Source of the DNA: Acytostelium subglobosum LB1
Lineage: Eukaryota; Evosea; Eumycetozoa; Acytosteliales; Acytosteliaceae
Reading direction: 5' to 3'
Length of the DNA stretch: 64,000 nt
Assembly: GCF_000787575.1 (NCBI RefSeq)
Contig: NW_012236517.1
Location: forward strand, 525,459-589,458
Positions 1 through 13,770 of the stretch are shown here, in pieces. Each line of letters begins with the position of its first letter. Position 1 is the first letter of the stretch. A program made the translations under genes and the position numbers. The notes below the pieces were generated by a model. That model was not told where the DNA came from and did not search any database. It saw only the letters and a program-made list of their open reading frames with translations.

Positions 1-1
1 A

Positions 2-277
2 ACCATCAACAATAGACTCAACAGTAGTGGAGGCGCGAGCAGCAGTAGTAGTAGTAGTATGACGAGCAGTAGCAACAACAACATCAGCAGCAGCAGTAGT
101 ACATTGAATGATACTACGCAGGTTGTCGAGAGTGTCTCCTCAGCATCGATCAAACAAATCACTCAGACGAGAGTGGTCAATGTTCAGATGGGCGCTGCAT
201 TCACCTTGGCCACAGTGAGGACGACAACAAAGAGTATCAACAGCTTGAGCAGTAGCAGTAATAGTATCAGTAGTTAG
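2..277 (+). CDS. 3' end of a Ser/Asn-rich protein (partial)
   Basis: Open frame from the left edge to a TAG stop at 275-277, about 91 codons, with no start inside the window. The first half is Ser/Asn homopolymer typical of dictyostelid proteins. The last ~50 residues are more complex (VVESVSSASIKQITQ, then MGAAFTLATVR) and end in another Ser/Asn run. No domain is recognisable, so the function cannot be told from this tail. An internal ATG at 59 is unlikely to be the start because the frame stays open upstream with the same composition. Confidence 0.6.
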   Translation, partial: TINNRLNSSGGASSSSSSSMTSSSNNNISSSSSTLNDTTQVVESVSSASIKQITQTRVVNVQMGAAFTLATVRTTTKSINSLSSSSNSISS

Positions 278-2455
278 TTAGTTATTAGTTAGTTAACATA
301 TCTGGATATATCCAGAAATAGAGTTATTGTTGCCAACATCGATGCATATACGTGTACAATGAGAGAGAATGAAGCGAAGCTCAATGTGTTGTTGCACTCC
401 ACTCTNCCAATGTATTTCTAGCAACAGACCAGACAGACCAGGCCGCATGACCGAGAATGCAAGTTCATTGAACCCATCAATCATTCAATCAAGCATCATG
501 ATGGTAGCAGAACAGGATCCCACCATCATTGGGTGGTCTGGACAAGAACAAACAAACATAACACGATGTTACCTCTGCGCGAGCCAGCCCGCCGCAACTT
601 GTCGGCGCAAAGTTAAGATAATGAACTGTCGACTGACGGACTGTATGTTGGAACGCCTCTTTCTTCTTTCTTCCCGCTCTCTCATTCTCACTATCCACTC
701 TCAGCTGAGAGACCTAAGACCGGTTCTTATTCTCACTCTCTCTCTTGATTGACCATTATTTGAATGGCATTTAGGCGGCACATGTGTTTATTAATGCCCT
801 CTCCTCTCTTGCTTGATGCCACCCCTGTCAGTGTGAGTGATTGTGGTGATTGATCAAGCGCCACACCCCAATGTGTGATCACATTCGTTCGACCACCACA
901 CACAAACCACACACACATATAATTGTACATCTATGTGTTAAGATGAATAATGTGTTTGTTGTTGACAATCAAGCATGTGCTTCGTGGCGCCTAACCTGGC
1001 GACTGGCACACTGTTGAGCCAAACTCAATCACTCATCTCACACCAACACACACACTCAAGTCAACAACTAATCCCATCAATCAATCAATCAATCAATCAA
1101 ACAATCATTAAACAACGGTGAAGGTGGAAGGGAGAGGGTATTAATAACCTGGAATCAAGATGTGTGTTGTGTGTTTGATTAACAAACACACTCATATATA
1201 ATCATATATATATAATCAATCATTCAATAAGTGCCATCAATCAAGGGTGGTGATCAATCAATCACATCCATCCATCCAACGCATCGCTTCACTTCTAGCT
1301 CCCTCCAAAGTATACATTATCCACATATTCATTCATTATTACACAATTTTTTAATTAAGAGTGGACATCAACATCATAGAGATAGAGGTTGACTAACTCT
1401 TTGGCAGGACATCAAACCCATCAATCAATCAACTTTGGTCAATCAATCAAACACACACGCACGCACTCCGACACCCATCCATCATCCACCCATACAGCCA
1501 TTCCAGCCATCTAACAACGACAATCCAATCAGCCATCACCTGACCATCATCCACCATTACTCACTCACTCAATCACGCATCAATCAATCAATCAATCAAT
1601 CCAACATCAACCCCATACGTAATTAGTAGTTCCACTCCTCACCATCATCAGTTGGAGTTAAGATTCACAGCAACAACAACACAACAACACAACAGAAAAA
1701 GGAAGAAGAGGAGGTTATTATAATCTTGATTGATCCGATATAGCAGAGAGAACTTTAAAATACAATTACAATACATATCTGTGCCGAATGTATGTAATCG
1801 ATCCAAAATGTCACATCACATAACATCACATCACTTCCAATCACATGATCAAGTATCAATATCAAACATCAACATAATAATAATTACTGCCACATAATAC
1901 CCATACCGTTCACGGTGTTTGGCCAGACCGAGGGGGGTCGGCGAGTAGGTGTGCACAAACATGTGGCAGGAGGTTGGCAACACATGGATGGCATTCATTC
2001 ATTCATTCAGGCAGGCAGTGACAGTGACAAGTGATTGTAGATGGACATGTCATATGTCAACTTGTTGTTGTTGCCACACGTCTTTCTTCCCATCAATCAA
2101 TCATACACCAATCACACACTCTCTCACTTTCAATCACATTCCATTCACCCATCAATCATTATACCTTATAATGCCAGATGTCTGGAAGTTTGTTTAAACA
2201 TACTGTCCCGTTATCCTCATCCACTCCACTCCACTTGCTACGTTTCCAAATAGAGCAACTCTCTCTCTAATCAATCAACCAACCACCCAGTTTCCGACAT
2301 CTCACTTCCATTCATCCTTTACCGGTCTTCACCTACCAAAGTTAACTCTTCACCAACTCCAGCTATCTATCTTTAATAATTTTTGTTTCCAGGATCAGCA
2401 ATTATTGCTATTTAATTAATTAATTTAAATTTAATTTATTAATTTTAGATATAGG
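278..2455. other. Long intergenic region upstream of the RhoGEF gene
   Basis: About 2.2 kb without a convincing gene. It holds AATC/TCAA tetranucleotide runs (1078-1100, 1430-1445, 1575-1600), a CA-rich stretch (895-920) and A/T-rich blocks. Open frames here (for example 369-752 and 1949-2197) are low-complexity Ser/His/Thr translations of these repeats. A GC-richer island lies at about 1915-1965. A splice-acceptor-like AATTTTAG at 2441-2448 just before the next ATG suggests a 5' UTR intron for the downstream gene. Confidence 0.5.
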
Positions 2456-5029
2456 ATGGAGCGCGACGATATTAGCAGCACAAACAGTACTGATGACAAC
2501 TCTTCGGACACTTGGAGTTTGATAGAGGAGGAAGATGGAGGAACACCATTGTCTCCAGAGGAGATGATGATGAAGCGAGAGAGGATGAGACAACAGACTG
2601 TAAACGAGATTGTCAAGACAGAGACAAGTTATGTTAGGGATCTAAAGCTGATAGCTAAATTGTTTATCGATCCAATCAGAAGCAAGATCTCACAACAAGA
2701 ATACAACGATGTATTCGGATGTACAGAGCGTATATTAGATCAACATAGAGATATACTAGTTGAGTTTGAAAGCATTCCAACTCGTAGCCCTACCCAACAG
2801 AACATTGGAGAGGTGTTGTATAAATCAGTAAGTCTCATTATCCATCACTTTCCAGGTTTCCAGGATGTCTGGAAATATTTGAAATCTGATCACGTGATCT
2901 TACTATCTGATCAAGTGATTTTATTATTTGATCAGCTGACTTACCGGTTTCCATACAAATTTTAGTTCAATCACAAGGACTTTACCAGCCTTTATGTATC
3001 ATTCTGCAAGCACCAGGACACTTGCCAGCTGGCATTCGATCGACTTAGAGCCAACTCAAAGGTGTTTGCCACATGTATAGACAATGCCAAGCAGAACTAT
3101 CTGTGTCGTGGCCTGACGTTCCCGATGCTGATCATCAAGCCCGTGCAGAGGATCACCAAGTACCCTCTGTTGCTGAGGTCGCTGATGGAGAATACTCCGC
3201 AGGACTTTAGCGATTTCAAGGCACTGCAGCAGGCATACAACAAGATCAACTTTGTGTTGGAGGAGGTCAATCATCAGAAACGTCTGTTGGACGAGTCCAT
3301 CTTCAATGCGATTAAGCTCAAGGAGATCGAAAACAACCTGAGCTATGACGACAACAGACCAAACGAGTGTACCACCCGTCGATTCATCAAAGAATCCCTG
3401 ATATCCAAGGGTCATGAGAAGGAATCCCTTCGTTGTATATTATGTAGTGGTATGTATTTGATTGATTGGTGATGGGAATCATTCCATCCATATACTTACA
3501 CTCAATCAATCAATCATTTAGACATATTGATAATTGCCAAGAATAAGAAGAAGATGGCCACAGTGAAGAGAGTGATTGTACTTAATAGAGTATTGGTGAG
3601 GAATAAGGTGGAGACTATTTATGGATCAACACGTGGATTCGAGATGCTCCTGCCAGAGAAGGACGACAAGATCAAACGATTCTACTTTGCTCACGAGTCG
3701 GAGAAGAATGAGTTCTTCCAAATGATCTACCAACACTCCAATATGAACCTCCTCGACAAGTCTTGGCTGGTCAAGTACAAGACATTCTTGGACAAGTGCT
3801 CGTCTTATGGTGACCCGGCGGCAGTGGCTGCAGCAGAGGCAGCCAGTCTGCGCGACTTTGGATGCAGCTCACTCAAGGGCTTCAAGAGTCTGAATAACTT
3901 TGCCAACTCCGGTTACACCCTGGAACAGATGCAGCCCAGGCGACAACAGCAGCCGGTGCCCATGCTACAGGACATCTTTCGCAAGTCGACCAGCGACGTC
4001 AACTCGCTCGTTAGTCCGACTTCGCAGGATGTTGGTGATCACTTCTTGTCGCCACCTTGCTCATCATCGTCCTCCTCCACTCCACATGCCTACACACCAA
4101 CTTTCTCGTCAATCTCACCAGCAATCAACAGTCACTCATACAACAGCAACAGCATATCCCCGTCGAGCTCGTCCACGTCAGTGTCTCGGGCGGCCAACTC
4201 AAACACCCCCAGCACCAACTTCACCAGGGCTTCTTCATTCCCCTCTTTGTCGCAAAGCAATGAGGAGATGAGACATAGTCCTAAGAAGATGCCACAGACC
4301 ATATCCTCGATCACCTACACGTCGATGGAGGAGAAGGAGTACGAACTGCAACAGGCAGCTGCGCAACATCAACAACACCCAATCATACCACCGCGCCCGT
4401 CAACACTGGGCGTGGACAGTCGGTCGTCGACGCCGTCCTCAACAGGACGCTACTCACCCCTGACAGGCAGCTTTGAGAACCTCGAGCAAGAGGTCAATTC
4501 AAGCAAGTCGCCCAACAGGATGGCGCCACCCATCCCCGCACGCACTGGTGCGGCGTTGCCACCACCCCCTCCACTGCCGCCCGCTTTGAACCTGCCGATC
4601 TCTGCGATGGTCATCTCTCTGCCACCGCCCCCGCCCCCACTCCTTTCGCCACCGACCGGCATGGACTTGACGTCGCCGCCCAAGTTCGAGACTGGTCGAC
4701 CAAGGATGCAGGGAGGTTCATTCAATGTTCCGACGCCAGTGAGCGGAGTGGCCCTGAAGCGACCACATAGCTACTCGAGTCCAATCCCACCCACAACTAC
4801 CACCAACAACATCAACAATGTACATACATCAGCGTTTAACAAGATGATGACGAGTAGGCCACCTATACCAATGGTACCTCCTCCATCTTCATCTTCATCA
4901 TCATCATCACCTAGCAGTGGTGGTAAACCATTGTTAGGAGGTGGAAGGATGCCACCACCCCCACCATCAATCAATACCAAGACTCGATCACTGACACCAG
5001 TGTCTGCCAAGGCACCAGTTCATACCTAG
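2456..5029 (+). CDS. RhoGEF (DH-PH) with proline-rich C-terminus
   Basis: Guanine nucleotide exchange factor for Rho/Rac GTPases, expected to act on actin signalling in the cytosol or at the membrane. Exons 2456-2827, 2966-3449, 3522-5029 join in frame to about 787 aa. Residues ~45-235 are a Dbl homology domain: it starts NEIVKTETSYVRDLKLI and carries the CR3 signature PVQRITKYPLLLR near residue 183. A PH domain follows (~265-365; DILIIAKNKKK, then KRFYFAHESEKNEFFQMI). The remaining ~420 residues are low complexity, Ser-rich with PPPPPLPP-type stretches near residue 632 that could bind SH3 or profilin. The specific GTPase cannot be told. The split DH and PH exons agree with the domain order, which supports the splice model. 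Confidence 0.9.
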
Positions 5030-5205
5030 GTCGACTGAATATTGAATAAATATATATCTATATATATATATATATATTATCTATATAAATATCTATTTTA
5101 GAAAGAGTCTGGAACAACTTTGTTTGATCTTCGCCCAATTCAAACATTTTTGATCATTCAATCATACTTTGATCGACTAGATAAGATATAAATATAACAC
5201 GTATT

Positions 5206-8200
5206 ATGTCCTTTCCAGAACTTGAATCATTGTTGACTAACTATATCAATGGTACCTACTTTCATGACGACAAGAAGTTGAGTGATGCTTTCAAGTCAAT
5301 CAACAAACAAATACGTAGTTCATCTGTAGAGGCCAACATAATCTTGAAGAAACTGTTGCCATTAGTGTCAAGCGTATGTATGATCGATCGATCATTGTTT
5401 GGACATCATCACTTACCATGGTCTGACTTATTTAGGTACTCAATGTGAGAGGAGCCAACTTTGATCCATTGTGCAATCACTTTAGTAGCCTGTTCAGTGA
5501 TTTGATCAAACGTGGCGTCATTAAGAATATGGACCAGACTTTGAAAAGTGAACCAAGCAAGTCAGTCTTTGAAGATGCCAAATCATATCTTTCCCATGCA
5601 ATACTATCTCCTAATTGGACATACTTTGTACTGGTTGATCAAGGCTTTCTTAAACAGTTGATGGGCAGCATCAGCAGTAGCAAAACAGCTGGCACAGACA
5701 ATCAAGTTGGAATGTTGGCAGTAATCTATGCCAATCTGATCAGACTATATTCTGACTGTCCAAACTGCTACCTAAACGTTGTAACTGCATTTGGTGACAC
5801 AACTATCGAACTCTATATCAAGTACTGGACACTCATAACATTGCCAGATGACCTAATCCCAACATTTGTTCACGACATCACCCTTCCTCAGACATCATCA
5901 ATCAAGTGAGTCTGGTCTGTATTGAACATCAGTTAATCAATCATCCTAACTTTGATATCTACCTTCATCTAGTGTACTTGCGGAGTTCAACAACCTCCCA
6001 GATTGGATCATCAAGTCGACACCAAACACGGCTCTGGCACGCAAGTTGTTCAGCAACAGAAACACATGGGATGTTGTGCCAGTGGCTGCCACAACCAAGT
6101 CCAAACAATCTCCCTCATCTAAAGAAGTTGCAGCACTCCTACAATCACGTAGACTCATACGCTCCATTGAATCATGTCTCACTACATGCTTCGAAAGACA
6201 AGGCGTACATACCAGGAATAGAGTGATCAAGTGGATGGGTCCTGCATTCCAAAGGGTATGCCATTATTAATCACTCATTCAATCAATCAATCAAACAATC
6301 ACTGACTCAATACATAGTACTTTGAACTTAATGCTGATAGTATGGTTGATAATGGACCTACCTTGGTGTTACTTGATGGCATCACACACTGCTTCAAATC
6401 ATACCCACCTCAAGAGGATGTGAAGGAGATACTTCGGCCACTGGTCGACAAACTGGACAATGATCAACTGAACGATTACCTCTACATTGACACTGGCAAA
6501 CCAAAAGATACGCTACCTATAATCAATGGACTGATTGGAATGTATGACTTGACCAAACTACCGAGATTCTTTGATTCAGCCATGAATATGTTGGTCACAC
6601 AACATGACTCGGACTCGATTGATCAGTTGACTGAGCGTATCGTCCACGACTACCCATCATTGACCAAGGAGTTTGTCGATTCAAGCATTGATATGATCAG
6701 CAGGGTGGCGCTCAACAATCACTTCTACATCGTGTGCCATAAATTGGAAATCCTGGACCAGTCAATGATCAAAAAGATATTACTTGGTCTCAAGATACGT
6801 CAACACTCTGTGCTCAAATTCATACACGCGGTCAACACTCCCAACGCATGGATCATGTATGTCGACTTGGTTGGCAAGGACCTGCGTCAACATAGCCAGA
6901 AGAAACAATATCCACATCAAAGATACGCACAGTACATTGATGACCTTATATTCACCAAGAAGGTGTTGGCAGTGCTGGATAAGGAGCAGTCACATCCAGC
7001 CGCAGTATATCGACTACTCATGCATGTGTACAGTGTCCAGGATAGCCTCACACCCGACCAACATGTCGAGCTTGCATATCACTCCACCAAGCAACAGTTA
7101 TTGGCAACTCTGTCGCCAGACCACCTCGACACAACTCACTACAGACAACAATTCAAACAATTCAAGAGTCAATCTAACGATCATACTATAATCGCACCTG
7201 GTCACACTCATGATCAACACATTGATATCTCAATATTACCGACGTTGGTCATAAGGAGAATCATTGAGATTGTGTTGTTGGACAATGTGAGCAACATGGT
7301 GGTGATGGGCAGGCTGTTCACGAGATGGATTGTGTCCTTGGCAACAGTGTCCAAACATTTCCACAAGGAGGTGACGTTGGTGGTTTCCAACAGCATAATG
7401 ACCAACCTGGATATACGATCCAAACTCAAATATATTGGTCATCAATCATGTCTGTTCCAAACACCTCCACTACATCTCGGTGCCAAGGACATCAAACATA
7501 TACCGACCAAGCATCTGGAACAGTGCATGGAGCGACTACAATCACTCATAGTGCCATTCAGTAACCATGTCTATGAGCACGATATGGGCGAAGACCTATA
7601 CATCCTCATTCATGTCCATGCGCCAAATGTCCAACACATCAAGTTTGTCGAACAACCTAACTTTGACCAATTTCACCTGGATCTCATTGGACCAACGACA
7701 AAGGAGTCGCGAAACAAGTACATTCGCATTGATTATCCAAACAAGTTTGTTGATGACATGGACTTATATCACACCAACTTCTTGCCAGTACTGATCGATC
7801 ATTATATGGGGATGATCCAGAACTCGAGGTCATCACTCCAATCAATCACATTCGATATGGGTACAATGATCAACCCGTGTCAATTCATGCCACAGGACTT
7901 GATTGGGAAGGTATCATGTTACTTAACATTGAATAGTGAATACAACTTCCCGAACCAAGGTCAAGACTATCTGGCCCAGCATATCACAAAGGCCAAGTTC
8001 TCAACGGACATGACACTATATCATATCATTCCAAAGTTGATCAATATTAGAGAGCTGATCATTGTACCAGGCAACAAGGTCCAGGGTCACGCCAAATTCA
8101 AGGATCAGTTACAACAGCTCTTGCAGACATCCAAACAATTGAACACATTAATGATCATTCATCCGGACATGAGTGATATCATATCATTATTGCCAGGACA

Positions 8201-8512
8201 TGGTGATGATGAGTCACATTCAGTCAAAAACATTCATACTCTTAGAATATGTTTCACTGATGTTGAATGGTTTATCAAGTCACATACCAATGGAACAATC
8301 GACAAGTATCTGGACATACTATCGGCACACTTATCATCATTCCCATCACTCATCAATCTATCAATATGGATTGATCCCAGTCATCATCCACATCATCCAC
8401 ATTCGCACAAACTTCCAAAGTCAAGTTCACCCACCAAGAGATATTATTTGACAACTTTGAAAAGCTGAAGATGAACGGTTGCGATGACCTGGGTCATGCA
8501 CTCATTAATTAA
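5206..8512 (+). CDS. Unrecognised ~1024-aa protein with F-box-like centre
   Basis: Exons 5206-5373, 5436-5905, 5973-6255, 6318-8379 and probably 8421-8512. I do not recognise the family. The N-terminal ~600 residues look all-helical, without repeats I can define. Near residue 612 a stretch beginning ILPTLVIRRIIEIVLL and ending LATVSKHFHKEV resembles the dictyostelid F-box-like motif, and the part after it looks leucine-rich-repeat-like. The 3' end is uncertain. Reading straight on gives a stop at 8466-8468 after a His/Ser/Lys-rich tail. Removing a 41-nt GT-AG segment (8380-8420) instead continues into a better coding frame (EILFDNFEKLKMNGCDDLG) that stops at 8510-8512. The short intron with a weak GTCATC donor could instead be a base-call indel. 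Confidence 0.7.
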
Positions 8513-8577
8513 TCAATCAATCATCAAAGATAGAGATAGAGATAGAGGTAGAGATAGAGATAGATAATTAAATTTAT

Positions 8578-10388
8578 ATGTATATTATATGTATAATGGA
8601 GACACTTCCTCATACATTATTAAGATTGATACTTAGTTTCTTGGAGTCTAATGTGGATAAGCTATGCTTTGTGTTGGTAAACAAGAAGCTTTATAGAGAA
8701 CGTGATCAATATCTCTACTTTGATCCAACATACTTAAGACCACAACTTATTGGAAACCATCATATCAAGTCATTCGTCAATACAATACGTCTATCTACAT
8801 TGACCCGACACCTCAACCTCATCTACCCACCCGACCGACTCTACTATCATCGACCAGTCGATCAATCAAGTTATGACTATTTAACAGGCAATGGTAAGTC
8901 AATGACATGACATGACAATATATCTCAATCTAACACAGGTACCGAATGAACAAACAAACAGACTGTTACAGCATTGACAATATACCAGAATATATCATGG
9001 TGTCTTTGACATTCGCTGGCAAGACTATTGTAGAGTTTAGTGAGATGCTGACTTCTGTAAAGGGTGTGATTGTTGGACTAAATATAGACTCGCCACTCGA
9101 TAAACCATTGACACCTGGATTGATACCAAAGACTGTAAAGACATTGGATATTGGAAGTAGATACATCCATCTACTCGAGCCAGGTGTTATCCCGGCGAGC
9201 GTCACCCAACTCAACCTTGATTATCGCCAAAAGTTGGAGCCAGGCTTCATCCCAGCGTCAGTCACCAATCTCAAGCTGCAGAGCTACAGTGAGGATCTTG
9301 ACGTCGATGTCCTGCCCGCCTCCATCACCAAGCTGTTCCTCGGCAACAGCTATAACAAACCGTTGCCACCGGGTGTCCTGCCAGCCAACCTGGTCAAGCT
9401 GCATCTAGGCCTTTGCTACAGGGTGCCAATGGAGAACATCAGCCTGCCGAAATCATGTCGCAAGGTGCGCTTGGGCTACGCCAACAACCTCAAGCCCTTT
9501 GCCATCCCGCCTCATGTCACTCAACTGGCCGCCCACTTTCCACCGCTGGTTGAGGACATCATCCCACCCTCGGTCACCAAGCTCAGCATTGAAAGCAACT
9601 CATCGTTGGAGGCCGGCTCCATCCCCGTCAGTGTTGAATACCTACGCTTTGGCACTGCGTTCCACGAGGAAATTGCACCAGGCACAATCCCAAACTCAGT
9701 AACCAATATCAATCTTGGCGTCACCTTCAACAATGCAATCAATAACCTACCCGACTCGATACTCTATTTGCGGATGTCGAGCAACTTCAATCAGCCATTG
9801 TCGCCTGGCGACCTGCCCGCGAGGCTCGAGACCCTTATCTTTGGCAGTGAGTTTGATCAAGAACTTGTGGCTGGCGTTCTGCCATCCACGTTGCAGGTGC
9901 TGGAATTTGGCATCAAGTTCAATCAGGTCCTCACAGCAGGTGTAATTCCAAACGGCGTCAGGCAACTAGTGTTTGGCGCGCGATATAACCAACTTTTGGA
10001 GCCTGGATTCCTGCCCAACTCAATCACCTACTTGGCGCTGGGCGATGACTACAACCAACAACTCAATCCAGGTGTCGTGCCCGACTCTGTCACGCATCTC
10101 TCGCTGGGCCTAGCCTACGACCACGGCCAGCAACTGGTAGCCGGCAGCATCCCCGAGTCGGTGATCAACATCCGAGTCAAATGCTTCAGCTCCCACTATC
10201 TATTGTCATCGCCCAACCGAGTGATACATGTACAGTTGACCAGAGATAGCTTCACGCCAATGGAGATCAGAATGATCGATGACAACACATTACTGGCACT
10301 CAATCGCAAGCTTCAAGGTGGATTCGTTCCAATCACTCGTATCGAAATGATTCGCGACTACATCCTCTCTTACAAGACCAAGTGGTGA
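8578..10388 (+). CDS. FNIP-repeat protein with F-box-like N-terminus
   Basis: Two exons, 8578-8893 and 8962-10388. The acceptor at 8960-8961 (AAACAAACAG) keeps the frame, whereas the nearer acceptor at 8937-8938 runs into a stop. The product is ~580 aa from the first ATG; the ATG at 8596 (METLPHTLLRLILSFLES) looks the better start and gives 574 aa. The N-terminus resembles the F-box-like motif common in dictyostelid FNIP proteins. The body is a ladder of ~22-residue units of the form FNQPLSPGDLPARLETLIFG or YNQLLEPGFLPNSITYLALG, a leucine-rich-repeat-like family hugely expanded in social amoebae. Function is unknown; an SCF substrate adaptor role is only inference. A second member lies at 59425-61116 on the other strand. 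Confidence 0.88.
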
Positions 10389-10638
10389 GATGACTAAAGT
10401 ATGATGTTGATGTTATTACAATGATAAGTATTGTGTTGTGTGAATGAAGAGAGGGCAAGGGTGAGGGCAAGGGTAAGGGCAAGGGTTGAGCTCAAAACAA
10501 CCCTCGACCTTGGGTTTGATTCGATTCGTTCGTTTTTTGAAATTTGTGATGTTTTTTGATGAAGACGAAGAGTGATTGCATTCATTCATTCGATGTTATA
10601 ATCATTAATAATAAATATACTTAGACATATACATAGAG

Positions 10639-13600
10639 ATGGAGAAACATTTATTCAAACCATACAGAGCATTGGGCTACATTACATCAAATGCACCATT
10701 CAAGCTGCGATCAGAGAACTTGATCTACACCATCATGGTCTCAATTGGCAACTCATTCCAACTCATTAGTGTACGTACACAGCTCCACCTAAGTAGGGAT
10801 CACTATCTGTTTGATAAACTGTCTAACTTTATTCATTCACTCAATCACTCAATCACACTCAATCATCACAATCAATCAATCATTCAATCAAATATAGTCA
10901 GATAAGCTTATACCATACCTCACATCGAATGCACAGGATGGAAAGATCAAGACAATGCAGTTCTATGGCAAGGAACACTTCTTGACCAACCGCAAGAATG
11001 ATATCATAATTTGGAAAGGACAAGTATGTTTTATCAATCACTCACTCGATCACTCATTCAATCGCTGACACTCACTCAATCACTATCAGAACATCGAACA
11101 AACATTCTCTAAACATACAGCGGCAGTTACACAGTTGATGGTGTTGGATAATATATTGCTGTCATTGTCAAAGAATAATGAGCTACTGATGTGGGACTTG
11201 AGGACTCGTCTGTTTTTGGACCAGCAGTTGCCGGTGCACTCGGCAGCACAGTTCACAATCACATCGATCGTGCATCCACAGGGCTACTTCAACAAGGTAC
11301 TGCTGGGCTCACAGCAGGGCAAGATGCAATTGTGGAACTTGAAGACTTGCAAGCTCATTTATACATTCAATGGCTGGGGCGCCAGCGTCGTCTCGCTCGT
11401 CCAGTCGCCCGTCGTCAATATAGTGGCCGTGGGTCTGGTCGATGGCCGCATCATCCTGCACGACCTCAAGCAAGACGCCACCGTCGCTACCTTCACTCAA
11501 AAGGGCAGCGTCACCTCGATCTCGTTCCGCTCGGACGGAACGGCGCACATGGCCACAGGCACCACCGTGGGCAAGATCAACATTTGGGACCTGGAGAAGA
11601 AGCGTTTGGTCGTGTCGATTCGAGCACATAAGGCAGCTGTCGGCTCGGCCGAGTACCTGCGCGACGAGCCCATCCTCATATCAAACGGCGCAGACAATGC
11701 GATCAAGGTCTGGACGTTCCACAACACCCTGCTCAACGAGCCAACCGTTCTTCGCGAGCGCAGTGGTCACTCGACCCCACCCACAGGCGTCGACTTCTTC
11801 AACTGCGACCTGGACGACATCCTCACGCTGTCGCCAACGTCCCTGCGACTGATGAACTTGAACTTCAGCTTTTCCAATCGATATCTGAGCCCGGGCAAGG
11901 AGCCCATGGACCACCTGCAGTCGTTCGCGCTCAACCCTCGCCACAACCGATTCTTTGACACGGCCGTCTCGTTCGTGGCCGAGTCGCGCACCGTCAATAC
12001 ATGGAACGTGGCGCACTTTACAATTGGCAGCCACAAGCTGCAGCTCAGCACCAACATCTCTGCCGTGACCATGTCGTCTTGTGGTCACTTTGCCATTGTT
12101 GGTTGCGTCGACGGCCAGCTGGTCAAGTTCAACGTGCAGAGTGGTGTCAAGCGTGGATCCGCATCCAAGAATCACTCACATGCCAAGGCCATCACATCGA
12201 TCTTTGTTGATGCCACCAACCGCTTCGTCGTGTCAGCGTCGATCGACTGCAGGATATCGCTTTGGAACCTGGCTGACATGACCCTGCACAAGTCCATCGT
12301 CCTGGACGAGCCCGCCACCACCCTTGTGCACCATCCCGAGTCGAGCTTGTACGCTGCCGCCTGTGACGACTTTATCGTGCGTGTCTTTGACGTGTCGCAG
12401 TGCGACCTGGATACACCCGTCAGAACATTCAACATTGGCAAGCGCGTTGAGGACCTGTGCTTCAGCCACGACGGACGTTGGCTGATTGTGGCTAGCGATG
12501 ACAATGTAGTGCGAATCTATGATATCCCCGCCAACGTCATGCTGGACTGGTTCCAAGTGCACAAGCCAATCACTTCGCTCACATTCTCTCCCAAGAGCGA
12601 GTACCTCATCACCACACACGCCAACGAGTTGCCCATATTCCTGTGGACCAACCAATCACACTTTGGCTCGGTGCTTCTGACCAAGCCCGAAGAGGTACCA
12701 TCGTTCCTGGAGCTGCCCTCACATCACACCGATCAGATCAAGGACAGCTCAAACAAGGCCAACAGCATAGATGTAGCCAATGCTGAGGAGGCCGATCAGG
12801 ATCACGGCGTGCCCGACATTGAGAAGGACGATGTCGATGTCGATATGAATGTGGACGAGCAAGAGGAGGGACACACCATCGTCCATCATCCACAGATTGG
12901 CAACTCAATCACCATGTCCCAGACCACCAAGTCCAAGTGGCAGACACTGCTCAATCTCGATGTAATCAAACAGCGTAACAAGCCACTTCAGGCACAGTCA
13001 AAGCCAGAGTTGGCACCATTCTTCCTCACAACACTGCCTGGTCTGGAACCAAAGTTTGCGACACCACAGGAGGAGGCAGCTGCCAAGGCCTCAACCACTG
13101 AACAGGTCATCAAACTAGAGCAATCAGATGAGAATATGGAGGATGATGAGGCAACTGCTGGATGGGGAGACTGGGCCACTCCAGAGAACAACGAAGATGA
13201 AGACGAGCCCACCGACGACAAGGTAGTTGTAAAGAAGCAGAAGCATTCCCGTGGTTTCTCCAAGAGCTTTGCCAACGATGCCAGGACCAAACTGTCACTG
13301 GCCCTCGAGAAGAGTGCCAGGACTCAGAACTGTACGTACCAAGGAGTCATTCGTTCAATCAAACTGGACACAACTAACACTCACTCATCCTTGTAAATCA
13401 AACAATCAATCAAATACAGATACCAAGTTAACAGAGACATTGATAAATATGACACCATCGGCGATTGATTATGAGATTAGATCATTGTCATCAGTTGATA
13501 ATGATGGTGCCGACCTGCGCAACTTGATCGACTTCCTCTGCTACGAGTTGAGGACCAATGATAACTTTGACATGATGCAGACTCTGGTCAATGTCTTTGT

Positions 13601-13757
13601 TCAAGTGCATGGCGATGTACTTTTCAGCGGCAATCAATCATTTGCACAGGATCTGGCACAACTTCAACACGCACAACAGATTGGTTGGAATAGGATACAA
13701 AAGATATTCCATGCCAACATATGTATGTTGAGGTACTTTACCAACACTTTACAATAA
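10639..13757 (+). CDS. utp21: U3 snoRNP processome WD40 protein UTP21/WDR36
   Basis: Component of the small-subunit processome needed for 18S pre-rRNA processing in the nucleolus. Exons 10639-10770, 10898-11023, 11090-13331, 13420-13757 give ~945 aa, close to animal WDR36. The N-terminus FKPYRALGYITSNAPFKLR matches the family opening. Two WD40 propellers follow (KVLLGSQQGKMQLWNLKT; ISNGADNAIKVWTF; VSASIDCRISLWNLADM). An acidic, low-complexity linker precedes the C-terminal Utp21 domain (LRNLIDFLCYEL to the end, NICMLRYFTNTLQ). The last intron splits a Tyr codon. Fibrillarin, another U3 factor, lies elsewhere in the window (38882-39865), but there is no sign of co-regulation. Confidence 0.95.
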
Positions 13758-13770
13758 ATTTATTAATTAA

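Noticed and set aside
369-752. 127-codon frame in the first intergenic region
   Set aside because: It contains an ambiguous base, has no domain, and lies opposite another frame of similar length; composition is that of spacer DNA.
11191-12655. Several 100-160-codon frames on both strands within utp21
   Set aside because: They overlap the WD40 frame, which has family-wide similarity from start to end.
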